From positions 1-5,936 of the forward strand of contig CAZZLW010000014.1 of assembly GCA_964654605.1 (NCBI GenBank): DNA of 5,936 nt, written 5' to 3'. The notes beneath the pieces are model-generated. The model ran no database searches and was not told the origin of the DNA. It saw nothing but the letters and a program-made list of their open reading frames with translations. Both the position numbers and the translations under genes were made by a program. Source of the DNA: Raineya sp964654605 (GTDB lineage Bacteria > Bacteroidota > Bacteroidia > Cytophagales > Thermonemataceae). Shown in pieces: positions 1-5,876 of this stretch. How positions within the stretch are numbered: position 1 is the stretch's first letter; every line of letters starts with the position of its first letter.

Positions 1-444
1 TTAAGTTACAAGACTATTTCGGCTAACAAAGGTACGGTGCAAAAAGAATGGGTCATCGTGGATGCTGACTCTGCCGTCCTTGGTCGTTTGGCGAGCCAAA
101 TAGCAAGCATCCTCCGAGGCAAACACAAAACCAGTTACACGCCTCACGTAGATTGTGGAGATAACGTGATAGTTATCAACTGCGACAAAATCCGCCTAAC
201 AGGCAAGAAATGGACGGATAAAGAATATATCCGCCATACAGGCTATCCTGGTGGGCAGAGAGTACGCACTCCTCGTGAAGTGAAAGAGAAATTTTCGGGG
301 GCTCGCTTGGTAGAAATGGCAGTAAAAGGTATGCTACCCCGCAATCGCTTGGGTAGAAAATTGTTCAACAACTTGTATGCTTACGCTGGTAGCGAGCATC
401 CTCATCAAGCCCAACAACCTAAACCTATCACTTTACAATTTTAA
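1..444 (+). CDS. rplM: 50S ribosomal protein L13 (uL13), 5'-partial
   Basis: Ribosomal protein uL13 is an early-assembly protein of the large subunit that binds 23S rRNA. The frame is open from base 1, and the residues before the first possible in-window start (a GTG at 37) read LSYKTISANKGT, the conserved N-terminus of Bacteroidota L13. The true start is therefore a few codons upstream of the window, and the GTG is an internal Val. The 147 visible residues, plus a few missing ones, fit the usual length of about 150. Family hallmarks are the LGRLAS segment, PHVDCGDNV, RHTGYPGG, the signature VKGMLPRNRLGR and the C-terminal HPHQAQQP. It is followed after 6 nt by rpsI, the classical L13-S9 pair, and is almost certainly cotranscribed with it. 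Identity is seen directly from these motifs; only the exact start is unknown. Confidence 0.97.
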   Translation, partial: LSYKTISANKGTVQKEWVIVDADSAVLGRLASQIASILRGKHKTSYTPHVDCGDNVIVINCDKIRLTGKKWTDKEYIRHTGYPGGQRVRTPREVKEKFSGARLVEMAVKGMLPRNRLGRKLFNNLYAYAGSEHPHQAQQPKPITLQF

Positions 445-450
445 TTTGGT

Positions 451-837
451 ATGGAAGTTATCAACACAATCGGAAGAAGAAAAACAGCCGTAGCTCGTAT
501 TTATATGAAAAGCGGAAACGGCAATATTACCGTAAATGACAAAGATTACAAAGATTATTTTCTGACAGAAGTTTTGCAAACCATCATTCATCAGCCGCTT
601 GCACTCGTAGGCGAACTCGGTAAGTTTGATATCAAAGCCAATTTAGATGGTGGTGGCGTTTCAGGACAAGCAGAAGCTTTGCGTTTGGCGATTGCTCGGG
701 CACTGGTAGAGTACAATCCCGAATATCGTACTGCCTTGAAAAAAGAAGGCTATCTAACTCGCGACCCTCGTATGGTAGAGCGTAAAAAATACGGAAGAAG
801 AAAAGCTCGTCGCCGCTTCCAGTTCAGCAAGCGTTAA
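451..837 (+). CDS. rpsI: 30S ribosomal protein S9 (uS9)
   Basis: Small-subunit protein uS9 sits in the head of the 30S subunit, and its C-terminal tail reaches the P-site tRNA anticodon stem. The 128-residue product is full length for the family. It opens with the typical INTIGRRKTAVARIYM, has the central GGGVSGQAEALRLAIARAL motif, and ends in the very basic segment RKKYGRRKARRRFQFSKR, whose final Ser-Lys-Arg is the conserved tRNA-contacting end. The ATG at 451 lies 6 nt after the rplM stop, with no clear Shine-Dalgarno sequence between them, as is common in Bacteroidota. It is very likely translated from the same mRNA as rplM, with rpsB next after 36 nt. There is no sign of damage. Confidence 0.98.
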   Translation: MEVINTIGRRKTAVARIYMKSGNGNITVNDKDYKDYFLTEVLQTIIHQPLALVGELGKFDIKANLDGGGVSGQAEALRLAIARALVEYNPEYRTALKKEGYLTRDPRMVERKKYGRRKARRRFQFSKR

Positions 838-873
838 TCTTTGTAATGGTTCTTTACTTAAAATTTTTGAAAA

Positions 874-1644
874 ATGGCTCAACAAGTTGAATATAAAGAC
901 CTTTTGAACGCAGGGGTGCATTTCGGACACCTTACGCGTAAATGGGACCCTCGTATGGCTCCATATATCTTTATGGAGAAAAATGGTATCCATATCATTG
1001 ACCTCAACAAAACCATTGCTTGCTTGCAAGATGCAGGCGAAGCCTTGAAAAAAATTGTACGTGCAGGCAAAAGAGTGTTATTTGTAGCTACTAAAAAGCA
1101 AGCTCAAGAAATTGTATCTAACGAAGCCAAACGCCTGAAAATGCCTTACGTTACTGAACGCTGGCTGGGTGGTATGCTTACTAATAACACTACTATCAAG
1201 AAATCCCTCAAAAAACTCTCCTCTATCGAAAAACTTATCAAGAGCGAAGATTTTGAAAACCTTGCCAAACGTGAGCGTTTGCTTTTGATGAGAAAGAGAG
1301 ATAAACTTGAAAAAGTATTGGGTGGTATTTCTGATTTGAGAGGCTTACCTGCTGCTATGTTTGTTGTAGATATTAAAAGAGAACATATCGCTGTAAAAGA
1401 AGCTAATCGTTTGGGTATCCCTGTTTTTGCTATCGTTGATACCAACTCTAACCCTAACGAAGTGGATTTCCCTATTCCTGGTAATGATGATGCCTATAAA
1501 TCCATTGAAATCATCACCAAATACATAGGTGCCGCCATTGAGGAAGGACTATTAGAGCGTAAAACTGATAAAGAAGAGCAAAGACTTAAAGAGGAAGAAG
1601 AGAAAAAACGTGAAATGGACGAAAACGAAGGCAATGACGAATAA
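874..1644 (+). CDS. rpsB: 30S ribosomal protein S2 (uS2)
   Basis: uS2 is a late-assembling 30S protein that, with bS1, helps bind mRNA. The 256-residue product shows the S2 hallmarks in order: LLNAGVHFGHLTRKWDPRM near the N-terminus, NGIHIIDLNKT, VLFVATKKQAQ, the signature ERWLGGMLTNN around residues 96-106, LPAAMFVVDIKRE, and IPVFAIVDTNSNP followed by the DFPIPGNDDA loop. The last 30 or so residues form a highly charged Glu/Lys/Arg tail ending in acidic residues, somewhat longer than in E. coli S2 (241 residues). The ATG at 874 directly precedes the conserved N-terminus; the A/T-rich leader carries no evident Shine-Dalgarno sequence. In many bacteria tsf follows rpsB, but here a strong terminator follows the stop codon, so rpsB is the last gene of the operon. 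Confidence 0.98.
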   Translation: MAQQVEYKDLLNAGVHFGHLTRKWDPRMAPYIFMEKNGIHIIDLNKTIACLQDAGEALKKIVRAGKRVLFVATKKQAQEIVSNEAKRLKMPYVTERWLGGMLTNNTTIKKSLKKLSSIEKLIKSEDFENLAKRERLLLMRKRDKLEKVLGGISDLRGLPAAMFVVDIKREHIAVKEANRLGIPVFAIVDTNSNPNEVDFPIPGNDDAYKSIEIITKYIGAAIEEGLLERKTDKEEQRLKEEEEKKREMDENEGNDE

Positions 1645-1647
1645 AAC

Positions 1648-1680
1648 AAGAAGCGGTGAGCATTTTCACCGCTTTTTATT
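1648..1680 (+). terminator. Rho-independent terminator after rpsB
   Basis: The stem AAGCGGTGA (1651-1659) pairs perfectly with TCACCGCTT (1666-1674), and the pairing extends outward to 1648/1677 with one G-T pair. The loop is about 6 nt. The descending arm runs into a T-rich tract (1673-1683, interrupted by one A). It starts only a few bases after the rpsB stop and closes the L13-S9-S2 operon. Confidence 0.88.
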
Positions 1681-1698
1681 TTTTCAATTTCCCAATGC

Positions 1699-1729
1699 TT
1701 TGAATGTTTATGGCATTTACATAAATTTG
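1699..1729 (+). promoter_or_regulatory. Candidate Bacteroidota-type promoter for pdxH
   Basis: TTTG at 1699-1702 and TAAATTTG at 1722-1729 are separated by 19 nt. This is an exact match to the primary sigma consensus described for Bacteroidota (-33 TTTG, -7 TAnnTTTG, spacing about 19-21). It lies just after the rpsB terminator and would give pdxH a leader of roughly 160 nt. The rest of the gap to 1895 is A/T-rich; I see no gene in it, no trace of tsf, and only a short imperfect direct repeat of AGGAAACA (1748-1755 and 1763-1770). No closer promoter to pdxH matched as well. This is a pattern match only. Confidence 0.5.
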
Positions 1730-1895
1730 AAGCAATTGTTTAGATATAGGAAACAAGAGACAGGAAACAGGATTATTGAAATAGATGTCAGACAGAAACG
1801 ATGAGAGATAAAGCACTTAAATGAATTTTTTGAACGTAAATAATTACAATTTGAAAATAAGAAAAAATTTTGATGTCAAACCTTGAAGTTTTGCT

Positions 1896-2540
1896 ATGAA
1901 ATTGAGTATTGCAAAAATTCGCCGAGAGTACAAAATGGCATCTTTGGATATAAAAGATGTAAAACAAAATCCCATTGAGCAGTTTGAAACTTGGTTCGCC
2001 GAAGCTCTAAAAGCCGAAATTTTAGAACCCAACGCAATGTTTTTGGCAACCGCAACCGCCGCAGGCGAGCCTTCGGGCAGAATAGTGCTACTCAAAGGTA
2101 TTGAAGAGGGTGGTTTTGTTTTTTATACCAATTACAAAAGCAGAAAAGGCTCTGAAATCGCTCAAAATCAGGCAGTCGCACTTACTTTTTTTTGGGCGGA
2201 ATTAGAAAGACAGGTACGTATTGAGGGCAAAGCCTCTTTTTTAAATCCTGAAAAAAGCGACGAGTATTTTCTTTCTCGTCCTCGTGAAAGCCAAATTGGG
2301 GCTTGGGCTTCGCCACAAAGCCAAGTCATAGAAAACCGAAATGTTTTAGAAAATCTTTTTGCCAAATATCAAAAAGAATTTAAAAATCAAGAAATTAAGC
2401 GTCCTTCTCATTGGGGGGGCTATCTGGTAAAGCCACATTATATAGAGTTTTGGCAAGGCAGAGAAAACCGCTTGCACGATAGAATTTGCTATACTTTACA
2501 GCCAAACGAAAATTGGATAATACAAAGATTAGCTCCCTAA
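1896..2540 (+). CDS. pdxH: Pyridoxamine/pyridoxine 5'-phosphate oxidase
   Basis: This FMN-dependent enzyme oxidises pyridoxine 5'-phosphate or pyridoxamine 5'-phosphate to pyridoxal 5'-phosphate, the active form of vitamin B6, in the cytoplasm. The 214-residue product matches the family along its whole length (E. coli PdxH is 218). Seen in order: IRREYKMASLD near residues 8-18 (the substrate-binding N-terminal RxxY region), NAMFLATA at 46-53, the FMN-binding RIVLLKG at 62-68, FYTNYKSRKG at 76-85, the ELERQVRIEG strand at 102-111, SRPRESQIGAWASPQSQVI at 127-145, and the C-terminal EFWQGRENRLHDR (184-196) with the final RLAP. The start at 1896 is chosen because homologues begin with a similar MxxxIAxIRxxY; the internal ATG at 1935 would remove that segment. 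The gene stands alone, between the rpsB terminator and a convergent channel gene. No catalytic residue appears to be missing. Confidence 0.96.
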   Translation: MKLSIAKIRREYKMASLDIKDVKQNPIEQFETWFAEALKAEILEPNAMFLATATAAGEPSGRIVLLKGIEEGGFVFYTNYKSRKGSEIAQNQAVALTFFWAELERQVRIEGKASFLNPEKSDEYFLSRPRESQIGAWASPQSQVIENRNVLENLFAKYQKEFKNQEIKRPSHWGGYLVKPHYIEFWQGRENRLHDRICYTLQPNENWIIQRLAP

Positions 2541-2565
2541 ATTTGCCCAAATGGTATTCATTTCA

Positions 2566-2611
2566 AATGGGTTATTGGGGTTTCGCTCAATGACCCATTC
2601 ATTTGATTTTT
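2566..2611 (+). terminator. Hairpin between convergent pdxH and channel gene
   Basis: AATGGGTTATTG (2566-2577) pairs with CAATGACCCATT (2588-2599): 12 positions, one of them a G-U pair in the + strand transcript, with a 10-nt loop. A T-rich stretch ending in TTTTT follows (to 2611). It sits 25 nt after the pdxH stop, so it most likely ends pdxH transcription. Read on the - strand, the G-U becomes an A-C mismatch and no U-tract follows, so a bidirectional role is less certain. Confidence 0.65.
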
Positions 2612-2642
2612 CTATATTCGGTAGCTTGTTTTAGTGAGCAGT

Positions 2643-3668
2643 TTATCTTGTATCTGCCTGCAAATATTTCTGCTTAAAACGCCTAATAGCTTCATCTGTA
2701 CCTAAAATAATTAGCACTTTATCTTCTGATAGCTGGGTATCGCTACGAGGGTTTAGAATAAAGCCTTTTTCTTTATCTTTGAAAGCGATAATATTTACTT
2801 CGCAGTCGTGGTCGCTTTGCAGGTCTTTGATAGATAGATTTTTACTTTCTGCTTTCATTTCTGTAAGACGTACTTCATCTAATTTCAGTTTCATTTCGTC
2901 AAGTCCGCTGATTAAATCAATAAATTCTACAATATAAGGCTTTACAACCAACTGAGCCATATGAATACCCCCCAGAGCTTCGGGCATAATGACTTTATTG
3001 GCTCCTGCTCTGTACATTTTTTTCTCAGAACTGGGTTCTGATGAACGGCAAATAATAAATATATTTGGATTAAGCTCACGAGCCGTAAGCGTAATGAAAA
3101 TGTTGTTGGCGTCATTCGGCAAGGCTATAATAAGGGCTTTTGCCTCTTTGATATTAGCTTCCAGCAAAGTTTCTTCGTGAATAGCATCACCCAAAATAAC
3201 CTGCTTATATTTATCTACACGAAAGTTTTGTAGATGAGATTCTACTTTCTCAATAAGCACATAAGGAATTCTGAGGCGGTCAAGTTCTTGGCACACATTG
3301 AAGCCATTTCGCCCATAACCACAAACAATAATATGATTTTTCATTTTTTTGATAATTTTTCGGATTTGATAACGCTTGAAAATTCTTTGTAGCTCCCCCT
3401 CAAACAAATAAGAGGTAAGCGTAGAAATCACAAAAGCAAATATGGCAAGATTGGTGAGAATATAAAAAATATTAAATGCCCTACCTGCATCAGAAAGGGG
3501 CTTTACCTCCTGATAACCAATGGTTGAAGTGGTTATCACACACATATACAGTGCATCAAAAAAATGATAATCTTCTATGAACATAAACCCCGCTACCCCT
3601 GTCGCAAAGCTCAAAAAAAGAAATGTAATGGCAATCAGTAAGCGTTTCAGTTTGCCTTGTATTTCCAT
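2643..3668 (-). CDS. Two-TM potassium channel-like protein with RCK (TrkA-N/TrkA-C) domains
   Basis: The 341-residue product has the architecture of MthK/Kch-like channels, which form tetrameric ion pores in the inner membrane gated by cytoplasmic ligand-binding RCK domains. TM1 spans about residues 8-31, a pore helix 35-48, the filter TIGYQ 49-53 and TM2 about 62-86. A basic linker (95-110) leads to a Rossmann-like TrkA-N domain (112-235) with the nucleotide-binding GYGRNG (117-122), acidic E140 at the end of strand 2 and GDAIHEETL (160-168). A TrkA-C domain spans about 262-336, with the typical GFILNPRSDTQLSEDKVLIILGT ending. The ATG at 3668 puts the first TM immediately at the N-terminus as expected. 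The filter reads GYQ where the canonical K+ channel motif is GYG, so ion selectivity cannot be taken for granted. The gene is divergent from the sensor kinase-like gene and convergent with pdxH. Family assignment is secure; ligand and ion are inferred. Confidence 0.9.
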   Translation of the reverse strand: MEIQGKLKRLLIAITFLFLSFATGVAGFMFIEDYHFFDALYMCVITTSTIGYQEVKPLSDAGRAFNIFYILTNLAIFAFVISTLTSYLFEGELQRIFKRYQIRKIIKKMKNHIIVCGYGRNGFNVCQELDRLRIPYVLIEKVESHLQNFRVDKYKQVILGDAIHEETLLEANIKEAKALIIALPNDANNIFITLTARELNPNIFIICRSSEPSSEKKMYRAGANKVIMPEALGGIHMAQLVVKPYIVEFIDLISGLDEMKLKLDEVRLTEMKAESKNLSIKDLQSDHDCEVNIIAFKDKEKGFILNPRSDTQLSEDKVLIILGTDEAIRRFKQKYLQADTR

Positions 3669-3699
3669 AAATCAAAAATTTATTCAAAAACAAGTTTCA

Positions 3700-3732
3700 C
3701 GAAATTATGTAATTTTTTTGGCTATTTGCAAG
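3700..3732 (-). promoter_or_regulatory. Weak candidate promoter for the channel gene
   Basis: Read on the minus strand, CTTG (3732-3729) and TAATTTCG (3707-3700) are separated by 21 nt. Each element differs by one base from the Bacteroidota -33 TTTG / -7 TAnnTTTG consensus. It would place the start of transcription about 25 nt before the channel start codon. It overlaps the candidate promoter for the divergent kinase-like gene. Pattern match only; A/T-rich DNA gives such matches by chance. Confidence 0.25.
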
Positions 3733-3747
3733 AAAAATTTAATTTTA
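3717..3747 (+). promoter_or_regulatory. Candidate promoter for the sensor kinase-like gene
   Basis: TTTG at 3717-3720 and TAATTTTA at 3740-3747 are spaced by 19 nt. The first element matches the Bacteroidota -33 consensus exactly, and the second differs from TAnnTTTG only in the last base. The predicted transcription start falls about 15 nt before the ATG at 3768, which also supports that start codon over an upstream TTG extension. Confidence 0.38.
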
Positions 3748-3767
3748 CGGCGAAGCACCCAAAATGT

Positions 3768-5636
3768 ATGCTTTTTGATTTAATCAACAACACCAAACTC
3801 AGACGAAAGCTATTTATTGCTTTTTTCACTTTTACCCTCATTATCATTTTTGTTGCGGGTATGAGTTTTTGGTTTTATGCAAAAAGAGATACCATTCACG
3901 AAATTACCAACGAAATAGAAGAAATCACTACAGATATTCTCAAACTTGTCAAAAATGAAAATAACTTCATTGAGCAAGAAAGTGTGCAAGATAAGTTTTA
4001 TCGTACAGGCGTAAGTGAAAACCAAAAAAGAAATCGTACCCTTCTGCAAGACCTCCAAAAACGCATCGCCAAATTGCTCAAAAACAAAGAAATTCAAGAG
4101 TTTGGTGTAGATAGTCGCCTTGAAGAGCTACAAAAAGACCTGAAAGAATACGAAAATGCATTCAAAAACTTTGTAACCAAAACCTTTCAGAAAGGCAATA
4201 AAAACTACGGACTTGAAAACGACCTCCAAAAAATCACAACTCAATTGGAAGATAAAAATCAAATCTCGCCCATTGTTCTCTACACACTGAAAGGCTTTGA
4301 AAAAGATTACTTGATGCGAAAAGATTCTGCCAGTTTTATTGATTTTCAGAATGCCATTCGTGAAGCTATCCTTACCACTCCTCACACAGAAAGCAAAGAT
4401 ATTTTAGAGAAGTATCAGCAAAAATTTATGCAAATTGTAGCTCTGGATAAGGAATTGAGCTTGTTCAAAAACTCTAACTCGGGTATTTATCAACAAATGC
4501 GAGAAAGTAGCGATAGAGCCATTGCTCGTATTGAAAACATCAGTCGTATTGTAGAAGAGAAGGTAAAAAATATGCGGGGGCAGTTCCAAAATATTTTTGT
4601 TATTACCTTGCTGATTGTTGTAGTAGTAAGTCTGACTTTCAGCTATTTCCTTTCTTTCTTTATCACTATTCCTATTACAGAACTTTCCCGAGCCATACAC
4701 AAGGCAATAGAAATGAATTTTTCCGAAGACCTCAAACCTGCTCGCAAATACACCAACGATGAAATCGGACAGCTCACTGATGATTTCAATTTGATGATCA
4801 ATCGAATTCAAACACAATTTCACGAAATCAAAGAAAATGCACGCTTACTCTACGAAAGCAACGAATTTTTGAAAGAAGTCAATAAGCAATTGGAAGATTC
4901 TGAAAAACGTCTTGAAAAACTTGCCTCTATCAAAGAAACCCTTTTCAATACCATTACTCAAGACCTCAAAAGCCCTCTAAATTCGCTAAAAGGCTTTTTG
5001 AGTTTGATGCAACATCACCCCGATACCTTCAGCCCCCAAGAGCTATCTGCAGTTGCCCAAGATATGTATGTTTCTTTTGATAAAATTTCTGTAATGATAA
5101 CCTCGCTGGTGCAGTGGTCGCAACTGCAAACTGATGAATTAGAACTCAATCCTAATCATTTTAATATAAGCACAATGATAGAGCAAGTAATCGCTCAACT
5201 TTCGCCTATGGCAGAAGGGAAACAAATCAAAATCATCAATCACGTCAAAACAGAATCTTGGGTAGATGCCGATAAAGATATGATCAATTTCACCTTGCGA
5301 AATTTGCTTTCCAATGCTATCAAATTCACCCACGAAGGCGGCAAAGTAGAAGTTTTTATCCAAAACAGAGGCAAAGATAAATATATGGTGAGCATCAGCG
5401 ATACAGGTGTGGGGATTAGTCAGGAACTTTTAGAAAAAATTTTCCTTCCCGAAATTCACGTTTCTATGCTGGGTACGAAGAAAGAAAAAGGTTCAGGTTT
5501 TGGCTTGATGATGTGCAAAGATTTTATACAAAAAAATGGCGGAAAATTGTACATTGATAGCGAACTTGGCAAAGGAACTACGGTATATTTTACTATCCGA
5601 AAGGTTGTAAAGGAAAAAGCCAACGAGATAGCTTGA
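3768..5636 (+). CDS. Membrane sensor histidine kinase-like protein lacking the H-box histidine
   Basis: The 622-residue product is built like a transmembrane two-component sensor kinase. TM1 is at about 13-37. A mostly helical, Lys/Glu/Gln-rich extracytoplasmic region (38-273) contains FEKDYLMRKD (177-186), reminiscent of helical bimodular or four-helix-bundle sensor domains. TM2 is at about 275-300, HAMP at about 300-352 (with DEIGQL at 331-336), a coiled coil at about 352-388, a DHp/HisKA-like domain at 388-455 and HATPase_c at about 470-612. The ATPase side looks intact: N-box NLLSNAIKF (512-520), G1 DTGVGI (545-550), G2 GSGFGL (575-580). The H-box reads TQDLKSPLNSL, with Gln398 (CAA at 4959-4961) where the phosphorylated His is expected, so autophosphorylation at the usual site is not possible. 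The ATG at 3768 is chosen over an in-frame TTG at 3657, because the extra 37 residues would overlap the divergent channel gene, look non-coding and cross the promoter region. No response regulator gene is adjacent in the window. Signal and partner are unknown. Confidence 0.9.
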   Translation: MLFDLINNTKLRRKLFIAFFTFTLIIIFVAGMSFWFYAKRDTIHEITNEIEEITTDILKLVKNENNFIEQESVQDKFYRTGVSENQKRNRTLLQDLQKRIAKLLKNKEIQEFGVDSRLEELQKDLKEYENAFKNFVTKTFQKGNKNYGLENDLQKITTQLEDKNQISPIVLYTLKGFEKDYLMRKDSASFIDFQNAIREAILTTPHTESKDILEKYQQKFMQIVALDKELSLFKNSNSGIYQQMRESSDRAIARIENISRIVEEKVKNMRGQFQNIFVITLLIVVVVSLTFSYFLSFFITIPITELSRAIHKAIEMNFSEDLKPARKYTNDEIGQLTDDFNLMINRIQTQFHEIKENARLLYESNEFLKEVNKQLEDSEKRLEKLASIKETLFNTITQDLKSPLNSLKGFLSLMQHHPDTFSPQELSAVAQDMYVSFDKISVMITSLVQWSQLQTDELELNPNHFNISTMIEQVIAQLSPMAEGKQIKIINHVKTESWVDADKDMINFTLRNLLSNAIKFTHEGGKVEVFIQNRGKDKYMVSISDTGVGISQELLEKIFLPEIHVSMLGTKKEKGSGFGLMMCKDFIQKNGGKLYIDSELGKGTTVYFTIRKVVKEKANEIA

Positions 5637-5642
5637 CTATTT

Positions 5643-5670
5643 TTGAACGCAAGTCTATTTGCAAGTTCAA
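5643..5670 (+). other. Imperfect hairpin just after the kinase-like gene
   Basis: TTGAAC (5643-5648) pairs with GTTCAA (5665-5670), and GCAA (5649-5652) pairs with TTGC (5659-5662). An AA bulge lies on the right arm and the loop is 6 nt. It begins 6 nt after the stop codon but lacks a following U-tract, so a terminator role is weak. Its right arm is also the first unit of the short-repeat array that follows. Confidence 0.3.
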
Positions 5671-5757
5671 GAGTTTAAAGTTCAAAAGTTCAAGGGTTCA
5701 AAGGTTCGGGGTTCAAAAGTTCAAACTTTCAAACTCCAAACCTCAAACTTTTCAAAC
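5665..5757. repeat. Degenerate short tandem repeat array (GTTCAARR, then YTCAAAC)
   Basis: From 5665 to about 5726, eight units begin at 5665, 5673, 5680, 5688, 5696, 5704, 5711 and 5719, giving steps of 7 or 8 bp. Consensus is GTTCAARR, with variants GTTTAAA and GTTCGGG. From about 5721 to 5757 the pattern shifts to C-rich units ending in CAAAC (TTCAAAC, TTTCAAAC, TCCAAAC, CTCAAAC, TTTTCAAAC). The open frame crossing it (5633-5857, TTG start) has a low-complexity Lys/Phe/Ser product and is most likely not a gene. The remaining gap up to 5876 holds a weak inverted repeat (5769-5776 with 5789-5796) and a TGGAAA/TTTCCA palindrome (5816-5831), with no gene that I recognise. Confidence 0.75.
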
Positions 5758-5876
5758 CGATTTTCATAGGTTTTGGGCAAGTTCAATTCCAAAATCAAAT
5801 CGAAGTTGTTTAGGATGGAAAAAGATTTCCAATGAAAGTTGTATATTTAGGTGCTGAAACTAAAATATTACTTTTC

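Noticed and set aside
37..39. GTG as the start codon of rplM
   Set aside because: The residues encoded before it (LSYKTISANKGT) are conserved L13 sequence in the same frame, so the gene begins upstream of the window and this GTG is an internal Val.
1146..1445. Minus-strand open frames inside ribosomal, pdxH and kinase genes
   Set aside because: They lie wholly opposite well-supported genes, and their products look like antisense shadows without motifs.
1610..1804. Open frame of 64 codons overlapping the end of rpsB
   Set aside because: It runs through the rpsB terminator hairpin and A/T-rich leader DNA and has no recognisable protein character.
2413..2419. Run of seven G within pdxH as a phase-variation tract
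   Set aside because: It encodes the conserved Trp-Gly-Gly of the family in frame, is short, and pdxH is a housekeeping gene with no reason for phase variation.
3657..3767. TTG at 3657 as the start of the kinase-like gene
   Set aside because: The 37 extra residues overlap the divergent channel gene's first codons, cross the promoter region and do not resemble a kinase N-terminus; the ATG at 3768 directly precedes the basic segment and TM1.
5665..5757. CRISPR array
   Set aside because: Units are only 7-9 bp with no unique spacers between them.
5633..5857. Open frame of 74 codons overlapping the kinase stop
   Set aside because: It starts at TTG and its product is a translation of the short tandem repeat; it is repeat DNA rather than a gene.
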